Part shown: piece after piece, positions 17,187-26,325 of the stretch
Numbering within the stretch: the stretch's first letter is position 1
How the letters are laid out: every line of letters starts with the position of its first letter
Source: Bacteroidales bacterium
Lineage (GTDB): Bacteria; Bacteroidota; Bacteroidia; Bacteroidales; Muribaculaceae
Assembly (NCBI GenBank): GCA_020860445.1
Contig: JAJBUH010000213.1
Span: forward strand, 1-37,585
Reading direction: 5' to 3'
Length of the DNA stretch: 37,585 nt
Program-made: the position numbers and the translations under genes
The notes under the pieces: model-generated
The model's input: the letters and a program-made list of their open reading frames with translations, nothing else
Told to the model about the DNA's origin: nothing
Database searches by the model: none

Positions 17187-18857
17187 ATGGGAAAAATTCT
17201 CACAGCGGTTACTAAATCGGGAAGCATCAAAGTGCTGATTCTCCTTTGCCTCGGGCTTGTTGCGCTTGGGGTCGGAGTGGCGTGGGCTATAGATTACAAG
17301 GAGCTATACAATGAATATTCCAGCAAATCGCTGAGGGAAATCAAAGACGAGGCTGACAGTCTGGTGGTGTATGAGCCCGACCGTGCGCTGGCCCTCTACT
17401 CTATCCTTATCAACTCATACCGCCCGAGGATGAAGTCTGATGCCAAGTATGATGTGGCGAGCGCGTACAACAATGCCGGATATGTCTATTTCTTTGAGTA
17501 CTCTGATTATGTGCAAGCCTACGAATACTTCCTGCGCGGTATAGAACTGGCTCAGGAGATTGGCGCAACGCCTCTGCTCCCGGCTGCCTATATCAATATG
17601 GGCAATATTCATTCGACCTACAACGAAACTGAGGTTGCCACATCATACTATCGCCGCGCTCTTGAGACAGCATATCAAGAGCAAGATTGGGAGAATATGA
17701 TGAGCGCGGCATTCAATCTTATATCCCATGCCTATTTCTGCGAGCCTCAAGATTCGGTGAGAGAAACATTGAGCTTGCTATCTGACCCAGAAATCCCTCA
17801 AGTAGAGATGCTCGGAGCAAACCGTAGGTTTGCCCAATCGTATCGGAGTTATGTCAACGGAGATATCCCGGAGGCTATCGCCCAGATGCGGGAAGCCGAG
17901 GATGCCATTGATGCCAGATATTACCCGGAGAGATATCTCAATCTGCTGATGCGCAACGAGAGCAACCTTTATCGCGAAGCTGATGACTACGCGCCAGCCA
18001 TCGAGCGCTCAAAGCAGTCGCAGCAATTGGCTCAGCGCATGGGCCACCTTGACTTGGAGAGCTTCTCTTATGCCAACCTCTCTGAGATATTCGCCGACAT
18101 GGGGCGCAAAGATTCGGCAGATTTCTACAAACTCAAATCGCTCGAGATTAGCGATTCGCTATTCAATGTGGTGAAATACGGCTCAATCAAGGAGCTAAAG
18201 GCCTCATTTGACATGCGCCAGACCCAGCAAGCTCTGCAAGAGATGATACAGAAGCGCCGCACCCAGCTGACTATACTGCTGATTGTCTCAGTAGCCCTGG
18301 TCATAATCCTGGCGATGGCTGCTCGGCTGTATTTCCAAAATCGGCAATTGCGCGAGCGCAATATCGAGCTGTATCGCCGCATCCAAGAGAAACTCGAGCT
18401 ATCAGAGCCTCAGCCCAAGGAGGTTCCAGTGGCTGTAGTCGCTGTTGGCGAGGATAAGCCGCGCACCTCGGTGATGCGCGAGGATGAAAAGCAACGCTTA
18501 CACAGCGCCATTTTGGAGGTTTTCGAGACTAATCCGGAAATTTATACTCAGGATTTCAATATCGACCGTTTGGCCGCTATTCTGGAATCCAAAAACCGAT
18601 ATGTCTCTGAGGCTATCAACGACCTGTCGGGCAAAAATTTCAACACTCTGCTTGCCGAGCGCCGTATCCAAGAGGCATGTCGCCGCATGAGCGACCCGGC
18701 GCTCTCGGCTCGACTGACTATCGAGGCAGTGGCGCAAGACTTGGGATTCAAGTCGCGTTCTAATTTTGCCACCCTGTTCAAGAAACTCACCGGCCTCACC
18801 CCGAGAGAGTACCAAAAGATAGCGACATCGCAGATTAAGGCCCAAGAAGAGGCGTAA
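17187..18857 (+). CDS. Membrane-spanning TPR-AraC transcription regulator
   Basis: A one-protein sensor and regulator, 556 residues from ATG 17187. An N-terminal signal/anchor helix (about 14-34) leads to an external domain of tetratricopeptide repeats (about 36-340, for example AYNNAGYVYFFEYSDYVQAYEYFLRGIELAQ). A second transmembrane helix (about 357-382) and a short coiled segment follow, then a cytoplasmic AraC-type double helix-turn-helix (about 435-550, ending with LGFKSRSNFATLFKKLTGLTPREY). I infer that TPRs outside sense a peptide or protein and the DNA-binding part acts at the membrane. The frame opens upstream to 17043 and an ATG lies at 17166, but the promoter at 17150-17157 favours 17187. 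It directly precedes the secreted-protein genes and likely controls them. Confidence 0.88.
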   Translation: MGKILTAVTKSGSIKVLILLCLGLVALGVGVAWAIDYKELYNEYSSKSLREIKDEADSLVVYEPDRALALYSILINSYRPRMKSDAKYDVASAYNNAGYVYFFEYSDYVQAYEYFLRGIELAQEIGATPLLPAAYINMGNIHSTYNETEVATSYYRRALETAYQEQDWENMMSAAFNLISHAYFCEPQDSVRETLSLLSDPEIPQVEMLGANRRFAQSYRSYVNGDIPEAIAQMREAEDAIDARYYPERYLNLLMRNESNLYREADDYAPAIERSKQSQQLAQRMGHLDLESFSYANLSEIFADMGRKDSADFYKLKSLEISDSLFNVVKYGSIKELKASFDMRQTQQALQEMIQKRRTQLTILLIVSVALVIILAMAARLYFQNRQLRERNIELYRRIQEKLELSEPQPKEVPVAVVAVGEDKPRTSVMREDEKQRLHSAILEVFETNPEIYTQDFNIDRLAAILESKNRYVSEAINDLSGKNFNTLLAERRIQEACRRMSDPALSARLTIEAVAQDLGFKSRSNFATLFKKLTGLTPREYQKIATSQIKAQEEA

Positions 18858-18889
18858 ACCCCGAAAATCCTCTGTATAAACGCTGTTTT

Positions 18890-18952
18890 GTTCGGATTTC
18901 CGAAATCCGAACAACCTCAAAGCGTCTGGATTTGACTATTTTTCGGATTTCC
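18890..18952 (+). promoter_or_regulatory. Palindromic operator with additional half-site
   Basis: A perfect palindrome with 11-bp arms around one base (GTTCGGATTTC at 18890-18900, complement at 18902-18912). Its half-site TTCGGATTTCC recurs in direct orientation at 18942-18952, 51 bp (about five helical turns) from its first copy and between the -33 and -7 elements. A weaker GAAAATCC half-site lies near 18863. I infer a regulator binding site, most simply for the TPR-AraC protein encoded just upstream. Confidence 0.6.
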
Positions 18953-18962
18953 ATTAACTTTG
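18931..18962 (+). promoter_or_regulatory. Promoter of the secreted-protein cluster
   Basis: TTTG (18931-18934) and TAACTTTG (18955-18962) are 20 bp apart, a full consensus. The -7 box overlaps a possible TTG start at 18960, ruling that start out. Confidence 0.75.
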
Positions 18963-18992
18963 GCGTCGGAAAAATCAATCAAAAACCAGACT

Positions 18993-21317
18993 ATGAGAAA
19001 AATCTTTACTTTGACCCTTGCGACTCTGATAGGTTTATCAGCCGCAGCCGAGGCCCCGGCGCAAGATTGGGGCCGACGCATTGTGCCTCTGGCGCAGCCT
19101 CAGAAGAAAATGCTGAGGCGCGCCCCCAGCCAAGAAATCCTGGTGCAAGAGGATTTCTCAAAAATGACAGCTGGCAGCATCGAGGAGCCAGACGGTCAGG
19201 ACTTGGGAGCCAACTATTATTATGGCGACCCGTACCTTGATGAGACCTATTTCCAGATGGCCGGTTGGAGCGGCAGCGGCATCTACCAGGCTGGCGGATG
19301 CGTAGCCCTCAATGAGCCGGGCTGGGGCGGTGTGCTTAACACTCCAGAAATCAGCCTACAAGGCCATCTTACGCTCCAATTCCGCGCTAAGAATGACAAT
19401 CCTTACTATGACCGCGTGGGATTTGAGGTGGTTGTATGTTCAGGCGGCGTATTCTTTCCTGATATTGTCACCTACCAAACAGTGTTTATCCAACAAGCCG
19501 ACGGATGGACCGACTATGAGCTGGAATTTGACTGCTCGTATGCTGGGACAGATGCCTTTGTGCAATTCAATTGTTACAGCGAGATGGTATTTGTTGACGA
19601 CATTATCCTCTGTCGTTCGATTGATAGCGTGCCGGCGCCGACCAATGCCTCGGCTTATGGGTTCACCTCTGAGGGCTTTACTATCAGTTGGGAAAATGTG
19701 CCCAATGCCGATGGCTATTATGTGACCCTCGAGGAGGAAACTGTGACTGGCACAAGCTATGAGATTGACAGTTGGGATCTTGACGATTTCGCTGCAGCCG
19801 ATGGCCTATTTCCCTCTGATGCCAATACCCACGGCTGGACGGTTAGCCTACACGGCGACGCGCAAGTCACCGCTGATGGCGGCATGGATGGCAGCCAAGC
19901 CCTGGTAATGAGTCACAATGATGATGTGATTTTGTATCCTTGCACTGGCGGCATGTACGAGAATGCCACCCTCACCATCATTCCCATCACCCCGCTTGAT
20001 CAATCGCGCGCTCGCATTGTCATCGAGGGTCTGTACGAGGGCGAATGGGTTACCATAACTGACTTGGCCTATTATCAGCTCAATTCGATTGGAGCCACTG
20101 TAATCGACTTTGCCGAACTCGAAGAGTATGGCTATGGATTCGTGTTTAGCGAATATTATACCCAGCTCAGGGTGCGCGGCTATAACTTCACCGATGAGAT
20201 GTACGCTATCGATGACCTTAGTTATGTTACCACCCCAGCCACTACAGCACAGACAATAGTGGAGGATCAATGGGTTAGCGAGTCTACAATTACATTTGAT
20301 GGCCTTGACCCCGATGCTGAGTATTATTATACCATAAAATCCACTCAGGGTGATGCGGTGTCAGAACCGAGCCAGCGTTTCCACGCCTTGGGTCTCCCCG
20401 CTCCTGAGGTGGCCGAACCCACAGTCAACGCCGATGGGGCTTTCACTGCTCGCTGGGAAGAGGTTGGCAAGGCTGACGAATACTATGTAGGTGTATACCA
20501 AATTGAGACTATTGAGCAAGATGCCACCGACTATCAGGTGCTTGCCGACGATTTCTCGCAAATAGAATCGTATTTCACGATTGAGGCTCCTTATGCCTTG
20601 GGCAATACTCAGGAGATGAGCTTGGACTCTTATACTGTTACCGAGGGTTGGATTGGCTTGGGCAATATCATCGCCAATGGAATCCTTGGCTGCGCGGCCA
20701 GCGACGACGACCTCTGCTATATCGGCACTCCCTATTTGACACTTAGCAATGGCGATGGTTCGGGCGTGGTACGCGTCAAGGTTTGGACCGAATCGACCGA
20801 CTATTTCTGCATCCAATGCAGCGAGGTCCCCACTTATTTCTATTGCTGGGGTGGTCAGTGGAACGAGGTCGAACTGCCTTTCACCAACGGTTGGGAGCAT
20901 GACTATCTGATGTTCTATTGTCGCAATGGCAACAAATTCTTTATCGATGATTTCGAGGTAATCCAAAATCAGGTTTCGGCTGGCGACAATCTCTATTGGA
21001 CTCTCCAGGAGGGCGTTGCCTACGACACGAATATGGATTTCCAAATCTCTACAGTCGATGGCCTCAAATATGGATATCAAGTGCAAGCTGTGCAATATTA
21101 CTTCCGCCAAACTGCCAAGAGCGATTGGTCAGCTACTCAGCCTCTTGACTTCGCATCATCGGGCGTGCAATCGACCTTGCTGGCCCCGGTAGAGGTTAGC
21201 TGCGAATGGTACGACCTGACTGGTCGCCGCGTCAGCAACCCGCAGAGTGGAGTGTATGTGCGCAAATCAACATATTCTGACGGCTCGGTACAATCAAATA
21301 AAGTTGCTATCTATTAA
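18993..21317 (+). CDS. Large secreted FN3 / choice-of-anchor J-type protein
   Basis: A 774-residue secreted surface protein, start chosen at ATG 18993 because the promoter covers the upstream alternative. Signal peptide about 1-24. First comes a jelly-roll of the choice-of-anchor J/cleaved-adhesin kind (about 40-215, with EDFSKMTAGS and VDDIIL). Then an FN3 domain seems split by a second jelly-roll (FN3 part 1 about 220-250, insert about 255-425, FN3 part 2 about 430-460). The pattern repeats once more (about 470-725). The end (EWYDLTGRRVS...GVYVRKSTYSDGSVQSNKVAIY) is a T9SS-type sorting tail. Likely roles are adhesion or glycan binding. No catalytic motif is seen. First gene of a three-gene run. 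Confidence 0.8.
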   Translation: MRKIFTLTLATLIGLSAAAEAPAQDWGRRIVPLAQPQKKMLRRAPSQEILVQEDFSKMTAGSIEEPDGQDLGANYYYGDPYLDETYFQMAGWSGSGIYQAGGCVALNEPGWGGVLNTPEISLQGHLTLQFRAKNDNPYYDRVGFEVVVCSGGVFFPDIVTYQTVFIQQADGWTDYELEFDCSYAGTDAFVQFNCYSEMVFVDDIILCRSIDSVPAPTNASAYGFTSEGFTISWENVPNADGYYVTLEEETVTGTSYEIDSWDLDDFAAADGLFPSDANTHGWTVSLHGDAQVTADGGMDGSQALVMSHNDDVILYPCTGGMYENATLTIIPITPLDQSRARIVIEGLYEGEWVTITDLAYYQLNSIGATVIDFAELEEYGYGFVFSEYYTQLRVRGYNFTDEMYAIDDLSYVTTPATTAQTIVEDQWVSESTITFDGLDPDAEYYYTIKSTQGDAVSEPSQRFHALGLPAPEVAEPTVNADGAFTARWEEVGKADEYYVGVYQIETIEQDATDYQVLADDFSQIESYFTIEAPYALGNTQEMSLDSYTVTEGWIGLGNIIANGILGCAASDDDLCYIGTPYLTLSNGDGSGVVRVKVWTESTDYFCIQCSEVPTYFYCWGGQWNEVELPFTNGWEHDYLMFYCRNGNKFFIDDFEVIQNQVSAGDNLYWTLQEGVAYDTNMDFQISTVDGLKYGYQVQAVQYYFRQTAKSDWSATQPLDFASSGVQSTLLAPVEVSCEWYDLTGRRVSNPQSGVYVRKSTYSDGSVQSNKVAIY

Positions 21318-21332
21318 TTCCGATGATTCAGT

Positions 21333-22967
21333 ATGAACTCTAAATCCCTGATTCTAATTTCAGCATTGGCCATAGCTCCTATGGTCAATGCTGACCCGAG
21401 CTTCAGTCACCGTATCGTGGTGGAGGAGGCTACTGGCACCTGGTGCGGCTTTTGCATTCGCGGCATCGTGGCCATTGACGAGCTTGCCGAGCAATATCCT
21501 GAGGATTTCATCCCTATATGTATCCACTCGGGCGATGACCCTATGGAACTCGCCTCTTACCCCACCCCGATGTCGACTGAGAATCTGCCGCGCATGTGCG
21601 TCAATCGCGATGCCGGTACGGTCAACGACCCCTCGGTGATGGCTACCTACTACAACATAATGGCTCAGATGGATCCAGAGGGCGAAATCGTAATCACTGA
21701 TTGCGAGCTGTCGGCCGATCACTCGGAGATGAATGTCAAGGTCGCTGCTCGGTTTGACCATGATGCCGATGGCAGCGCCTACGGCATAGGATTCGTATTG
21801 ATTGAAAATGACGTGTATCATCCCGACAATCGCAACTATCGTCAGGCCAACGCTTATGCTGGCGGCGAACTCGGCGAAATGGGAGGCTACGAACTACTGC
21901 CCAACTATATCGAGGCCGAAGACATCAAATACCAGTATGTAGCTCGCGCTGCTTATGGTGAGGCACTGGGATTTGAAGGCAGCGTGCCGCTGGATTTTGT
22001 GGCATTCGAGCCTTTTGAATATTCGCAGACTTTGGCTGTGCCGGCTTATGTTGACAATGTGAATAATCTGCAGCTGATAGCCCTCTTGCTCGATGCTGAT
22101 GGCAAGGTAATCAATGCCGACCGCTACAGTCTGTCGGGCTATGAGATACAAGAAAAGGAGTGGGTAGCTCCCACGCTGTCGCAGCCGGATTCTGAATCGG
22201 TATGGCTCAGCTGGCCCGATGGATATGTGGTGAGCGTGGCATCTGATGCAACCGCAACCCTTATCGTCGATGGCGAGGAGTATGTGCTTGAGTATGCAAA
22301 TTGGGAAATTGCCTCGTATCTTAATGATTTGTTCTTCTTTTACCCCTATGATGTTCTGCCTCTCGCTGACGGCACTGAGTGCCGACTGATGATGAGCAAG
22401 GATGCCTATACTTTGCAACTCGATGGTGTGGAGATGGATACTCAGGACTTGGATTATGAATGGCAATATGGCTCGTCTGCTCCAACGCCCGAAACATTTG
22501 CCTACACTCCAGCTTATGCCGACGGCGTGGTCACCTACAGTTGCGAGGCCGGATATTTCTGCGACTTGCAGTATCAGTGCCAAGCCATCCTTGAGCGCGA
22601 CGGTGCTGTGGTGGCCACCTACGGCGAGGGCAATATGCGTATTGATATCGATTGGAACACTTATGTCAACACCATTGTGGTGACTCTTGACCCAGCCGAT
22701 ATGGCCGATCCCGGCTCATACACCCTCACTATCCCCAGCTCCTCTTATTGGGTGATGGATCTCTATGGCTCTCTGCTCGACCCAATCGACTTGGTTTGCA
22801 ACTTTGAAATCGCCTCATCCTCAATATCCACCGTTGGCACAGACAGCCGTCTGGTCGATGTCTACAATGTGCATGGCATGTTGGTGCAGCGCCAAGCCAC
22901 AGCGCAACAAATCAAGGGGCTCCCCCACGGAATATACATTGTCAATGGCAAGAAAATGATCAAATGA
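21333..22967 (+). CDS. Omp28-like secreted protein with thioredoxin-fold CxxC
   Basis: A 544-residue secreted protein beginning 15 nt after the previous stop, so surely co-transcribed. Signal peptide about 1-20. The N-terminal third matches the Omp28-related family (Porphyromonas Omp28), a thioredoxin-like fold carrying a TGTWCGFC motif with Cys38 and Cys41. The family's true role (surface lipoprotein, redox or adhesion) is not settled. The middle (about 270-480) is beta-rich and unfamiliar to me. The last 45 residues (VDVYNVHGMLVQRQ...LPHGIYIVNGKKMIK) look like a T9SS sorting tail. Being beside a cysteine-poor neighbour, its CxxC may serve other exported proteins or be a remnant. Confidence 0.82.
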   Translation: MNSKSLILISALAIAPMVNADPSFSHRIVVEEATGTWCGFCIRGIVAIDELAEQYPEDFIPICIHSGDDPMELASYPTPMSTENLPRMCVNRDAGTVNDPSVMATYYNIMAQMDPEGEIVITDCELSADHSEMNVKVAARFDHDADGSAYGIGFVLIENDVYHPDNRNYRQANAYAGGELGEMGGYELLPNYIEAEDIKYQYVARAAYGEALGFEGSVPLDFVAFEPFEYSQTLAVPAYVDNVNNLQLIALLLDADGKVINADRYSLSGYEIQEKEWVAPTLSQPDSESVWLSWPDGYVVSVASDATATLIVDGEEYVLEYANWEIASYLNDLFFFYPYDVLPLADGTECRLMMSKDAYTLQLDGVEMDTQDLDYEWQYGSSAPTPETFAYTPAYADGVVTYSCEAGYFCDLQYQCQAILERDGAVVATYGEGNMRIDIDWNTYVNTIVVTLDPADMADPGSYTLTIPSSSYWVMDLYGSLLDPIDLVCNFEIASSSISTVGTDSRLVDVYNVHGMLVQRQATAQQIKGLPHGIYIVNGKKMIK

Positions 22968-23027
22968 TTCCCAAATAGGTAAGGGGGATTCATTTCTGAC
23001 CAATTTCCAACCTAAAACAAAATCTAT

Positions 23028-24782
23028 ATGAGACTTTCACTTTTAACACTGAGCGCAGCCTGCGCCATCATTGCATCGGCACAAATGCCGCTCCAAAGCA
23101 TCGACAGCGAACCCCAGGCTCGCGGCCAGCAGCCCCTCAGAGCTGAGACACTGCAACTGCTCCAGTCAAGAAATCACGACGCTGAGCCCACCAAGGTCGC
23201 TTCTCGCTCTGAAGATGATGAGTGGCCCATCACCGAGGCTCCTGGCGAGGAGCTCTACTTTGAACGCTCTGAGACTGGCTTCTACAATTCGGGAGGCATG
23301 ATCTACTGGGACACTACCCCGAGCGGCACCATCATCAACCGCGATGGCGATGACTACTACATACTCAACCCATTCCGCCGCGCTCTGACCAAGACCTACC
23401 TCAAGGGCACCCTCCAGGAGGATGGCCGCATCAAGGTGCAGCTTCCTCAGCTCCTTGAGCTTGAGGAGGCTTGGTGGGCCGACAATACCTATTACTATTA
23501 TGCCTCTCTGATGGAGGAATATGAGTACTATGATGAGGACTACGAGCAGAATGTGTTTGATTTCCGCCCGGTGGCTGATGAGGACAATGTGATCTACTAC
23601 ATTCTCAACGAGGATGGCTCAATCAGCCTTGACAATTCAGCATTCGGTGGCGACATCACTGTGCCAGATGATTACTACTACCCGGTAGAAATCCCCAGCA
23701 CTCTGTTCGGCATGTATTATTACAGTGTCAACAACCCCACTGTCTACTGGTATTCTGTGGCCGACTATGCTCAGACTTTCTCGCCATTTGAGGGCACTCC
23801 CAACTCTATCCCCGATGGAGTGGAAATGGAGACTTGGGTGCTTAAGGACAAGCAAGGCACATGCCGCTTCATCGAGGTTGGCACCGATGCTGAGCATGTG
23901 TATGTGAGCAACCTTAACGATCGTCTGCCTAACGCTTGCATCATTGGCGACCTGGATGGCGATGTAGTGACCTTTAAGAATGCGCAGTATATGGGTTGGC
24001 TGCCGAGCATGAGCTATTTCATGTGGTTCCTTGCTGGCACTGCCGAACATCTCTATGATAATATTCTTGAGGAATACATCTGGTACGGCTTCAATGCCGA
24101 CGAGGTGGTGATGCTCTACGATGCAGAGGCAAAGACTCTGACTTGCCGTGATGACAACTCGGCGTTTATCATCAACTCGCAGCGTGACACTATCTACTAT
24201 TTCAATTTCTATGTGGTGCCCGAGCTCTTCTGCCAGACTGCTGAGCAGATGAATGCCGCTCCCGTCAAACCGGTATTCTACGGTTACTATGATATGACCG
24301 ATTACGGCGATGGGCTGGATCTGTACTGGTACATCCCCAACGAGAATGTCAATGGCTATATCTTGCCTTGGGAAGATATGTACTATGAGGTGTATGTCAA
24401 TGGCGAACTGATGGTGTTCTACGCCGATGAGTATTTCTGGGATTTCGATGATGATATGACTGAGATACCCTGCTCATATTCGGGCTATGACTTCTACTCG
24501 AGCGGCAACTATGTAGATTTCTGGCTGTACGCCCAGGGTGTGCAGACCGTAGGGCTGCGCAGCATATATATCAACGCCGAGGGTGAACGCTATTATTCAG
24601 ATATGGCAGTCAAGACTTTCTATGAGGGCGCAGAAGAAACTCTGCTTTCTGCCCCAGTCAAAGAAGTCTACTACACCAATCTATCTGGTATCCGCGTCTC
24701 GCAGCCTGAGCACGGCATCTACATCAAGAGCACCGTCCTCACCGACGGCTCAGTCAAGCACCAAAAGGTTGTCCTCAGATAA
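23028..24782 (+). CDS. Tyrosine-rich secreted protein of unknown function
   Basis: I do not recognise a domain. The 584-residue protein has a signal peptide (about 1-19), an N-terminal linker rich in Gln, Arg and Ser, and a long acidic body unusually rich in Tyr, Asp and Glu (for example EEYEYYDEDYEQN near 162-174). The last 60 residues (EVYYTNLSGIRVSQPEHGIYIKS...GSVKHQKVVLR) closely match the tail of the first gene in the cluster in pattern (GIRVS, GIY, DGSVK/QS), so T9SS export is likely. The 60-nt gap from the Omp28-like gene shows no promoter, so it is probably the last gene of the three-gene unit. Its function is unknown. Confidence 0.75.
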   Translation: MRLSLLTLSAACAIIASAQMPLQSIDSEPQARGQQPLRAETLQLLQSRNHDAEPTKVASRSEDDEWPITEAPGEELYFERSETGFYNSGGMIYWDTTPSGTIINRDGDDYYILNPFRRALTKTYLKGTLQEDGRIKVQLPQLLELEEAWWADNTYYYYASLMEEYEYYDEDYEQNVFDFRPVADEDNVIYYILNEDGSISLDNSAFGGDITVPDDYYYPVEIPSTLFGMYYYSVNNPTVYWYSVADYAQTFSPFEGTPNSIPDGVEMETWVLKDKQGTCRFIEVGTDAEHVYVSNLNDRLPNACIIGDLDGDVVTFKNAQYMGWLPSMSYFMWFLAGTAEHLYDNILEEYIWYGFNADEVVMLYDAEAKTLTCRDDNSAFIINSQRDTIYYFNFYVVPELFCQTAEQMNAAPVKPVFYGYYDMTDYGDGLDLYWYIPNENVNGYILPWEDMYYEVYVNGELMVFYADEYFWDFDDDMTEIPCSYSGYDFYSSGNYVDFWLYAQGVQTVGLRSIYINAEGERYYSDMAVKTFYEGAEETLLSAPVKEVYYTNLSGIRVSQPEHGIYIKSTVLTDGSVKHQKVVLR

Positions 24783-24784
24783 AC

Positions 24785-24860
24785 CCTATCCATAGAGATA
24801 GTTCTATTCTTCATCTCAGATGACCCATCCCCAAAGATAGTTTTGTTCTTCATCTCAGAT
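24785..24860. repeat. Imperfect 39-bp tandem duplication
   Basis: Positions 24785-24821 and 24824-24860 are near copies with a 39-bp period (shared GATAGTT and TTCTTCATCTCAGAT). They lie between the last secreted-protein gene and its terminator. No function is visible. Confidence 0.75.
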
Positions 24861-24880
24861 AAAAGGGGACTGGATACCCC

Positions 24881-24914
24881 AAGAGCGTGACCATTGGCCA
24901 CGCTCTTTTAATTT
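24881..24914 (+). terminator. Terminator of the secreted-protein cluster
   Basis: Stem AAGAGCGTG/CACGCTCTT, with inner CC/GG pairing and an ATT loop (24881-24909), followed by T residues. Confidence 0.85.
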
Positions 24915-24956
24915 CTATAGGATTTTTCTGATAGGTGGGTACGCTTTTTGAGTGAT

Positions 24957-24980
24957 GAAACGTTATAAGGAGGACGTTTC
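24957..24980 (+). promoter_or_regulatory. Small inverted repeat with AAGGAGG in its loop
   Basis: Arms GAAACGT (24957-24963) and ACGTTTC (24974-24980) hold a loop containing AAGGAGG, 29 nt before ATG 25002. That is too far for normal Shine-Dalgarno use. It could be an operator or a leader hairpin of the MFS gene. No clear TAnnTTTG promoter is seen in this gap. Confidence 0.4.
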
Positions 24981-25001
24981 AATTTAGGTACCACGAAAGA
25001 G

Positions 25002-26240
25002 ATGGATAAGATTGAAGAGGACATAAGCCGCGGGGTTGACAATGCGCGCAGCAATGTCAAGACTATGGAGCGGCTGTGGAATGGCAACTACAAACGGGTG
25101 TGGAGTGCCAACTTCATGCTCTTCTTCTCGTTTATGCTGCTTACGCCATTGCTGCCGCTTTATCTTAGCGAGGAGTTCGGAGCTGACCGACAGGACATAG
25201 GTTTGGTGTTGTCGGGATATACCGTGGCAACGCTGGTGGTAAGGGCATTCAGCGGCTATATTGTCGACTCGTTTCCGCGCAAGGCGGTGCTGATGATTAC
25301 CTACTTTTTGTTTGCTCTGTTCTTTGCCGGGTATATCGTGGCTGGCACGTTAGTGCTATTTACCATAGTGCGCACTCTGCATGGATTGCCCTTTGGCGCA
25401 GTGACCGCGGCCAACAGCACGGTGGCCATCGATGTGCTGCCGACATCGCGGCGCAACGAAGGCATCGGATATTATGGACTAAGCAATAATATAGCCACAG
25501 CCATAGGCCCAACCATAGCATTGTGGATCTATGCTTGGGCTGACAGCTTCCAACTGCTATTCTGGATATCCCTTATCATTGCGTTTGGCGGATTTTGGAT
25601 TGACAGCCAGGTTAAATTGCGCGAGCGACCCCTCTCTGGCCCCAGGCCGCGCCTATCTTGGGACCGTTTCATACTCATTCAGGGTTGGAGTCAGGGCTTG
25701 TGCATACTGTGTTTTGCATTTTCTTATGGCATTATGGCCACTTATGTTGCTATCTATGCCAAGGAGCATCTGGGTATGACTGGCGGTACGGGTCTCTTCT
25801 TCATGCTTCTGGCCGGAGGCCTGATCCTGTCGCGCCTCACCGGCACACGCTCTTTGCGCAAGGGACGCATCGCTCAAAACGCCTCGATAGGCATAGTCAT
25901 CTCGTGTATAGGGTATCTGATTTTCGCTACCCTGCATACCGAGTTCTTTTTCTACCTCTCGGCATTGACCATCGGCTTGGGCAATGGCCACATGTTTCCG
26001 GCATTCCAGAATATGTTTATCAACCTTGCCTCGCATGAGCGCAGAGGCACGGCCAATAGTACCCTGCTCGTATCGTGGGACATCGGTGTGGGCATAGGCA
26101 CCTTGGTTGGCGGCTCGGTAGCGCAGTATTTTGGTTTCCATCAAGCTTTTATGTGGGCATGGTTTGTCAATCTGCTTGGTTTGGCTTTTTATTTCCTTTA
26201 CTCCCGCTCTCATTATCTGCGCCACCGCCTCAACGGTTGA
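25002..26240 (+). CDS. MFS transporter
   Basis: A 412-residue inner-membrane transporter of the major facilitator superfamily with about 12 helices. A charged cytoplasmic N-terminal stretch (about 1-30) precedes helix 1 (about 34-53). The conserved loop between helices 2 and 3 reads GYIVDSFPRKAVL (about 86-98), a form of motif A. A RTLHGLPFGAVTAANSTVAID segment (about 128-148) marks helix 4. The C-terminal half has shorter motifs (RSLRKGRIAQ). The substrate cannot be told; family relatives in Bacteroidota are often annotated as drug or sugar efflux. A second in-frame ATG at 25065 is a possible start. It ends 85 nt before the next ATG, with that gene's own promoter between. Confidence 0.9.
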   Translation: MDKIEEDISRGVDNARSNVKTMERLWNGNYKRVWSANFMLFFSFMLLTPLLPLYLSEEFGADRQDIGLVLSGYTVATLVVRAFSGYIVDSFPRKAVLMITYFLFALFFAGYIVAGTLVLFTIVRTLHGLPFGAVTAANSTVAIDVLPTSRRNEGIGYYGLSNNIATAIGPTIALWIYAWADSFQLLFWISLIIAFGGFWIDSQVKLRERPLSGPRPRLSWDRFILIQGWSQGLCILCFAFSYGIMATYVAIYAKEHLGMTGGTGLFFMLLAGGLILSRLTGTRSLRKGRIAQNASIGIVISCIGYLIFATLHTEFFFYLSALTIGLGNGHMFPAFQNMFINLASHERRGTANSTLLVSWDIGVGIGTLVGGSVAQYFGFHQAFMWAWFVNLLGLAFYFLYSRSHYLRHRLNG

Positions 26241-26250
26241 GAGGAATATT

Positions 26251-26282
26251 TTTGGAGGTTACAAATAAAAGTCTTAACTTTG
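26251..26282 (+). promoter_or_regulatory. Promoter of the DUF975-like gene
   Basis: TTTG (26251-26254) and TAACTTTG (26275-26282) with 20 bp between them. It rules out a TTG start at 26296 only weakly, but ATG 26326 is the better start. Confidence 0.7.
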
Positions 26283-26325
26283 CCAAAAATCAGAGTTGAA
26301 TCAAAACATTACAAATACTGAAATT

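Noticed and set aside
18890-18912. Palindrome read as a terminator of the regulator gene
   Set aside because: The one-base centre makes a poor loop and no T-run follows. The repeated half-site in the next promoter fits an operator better.
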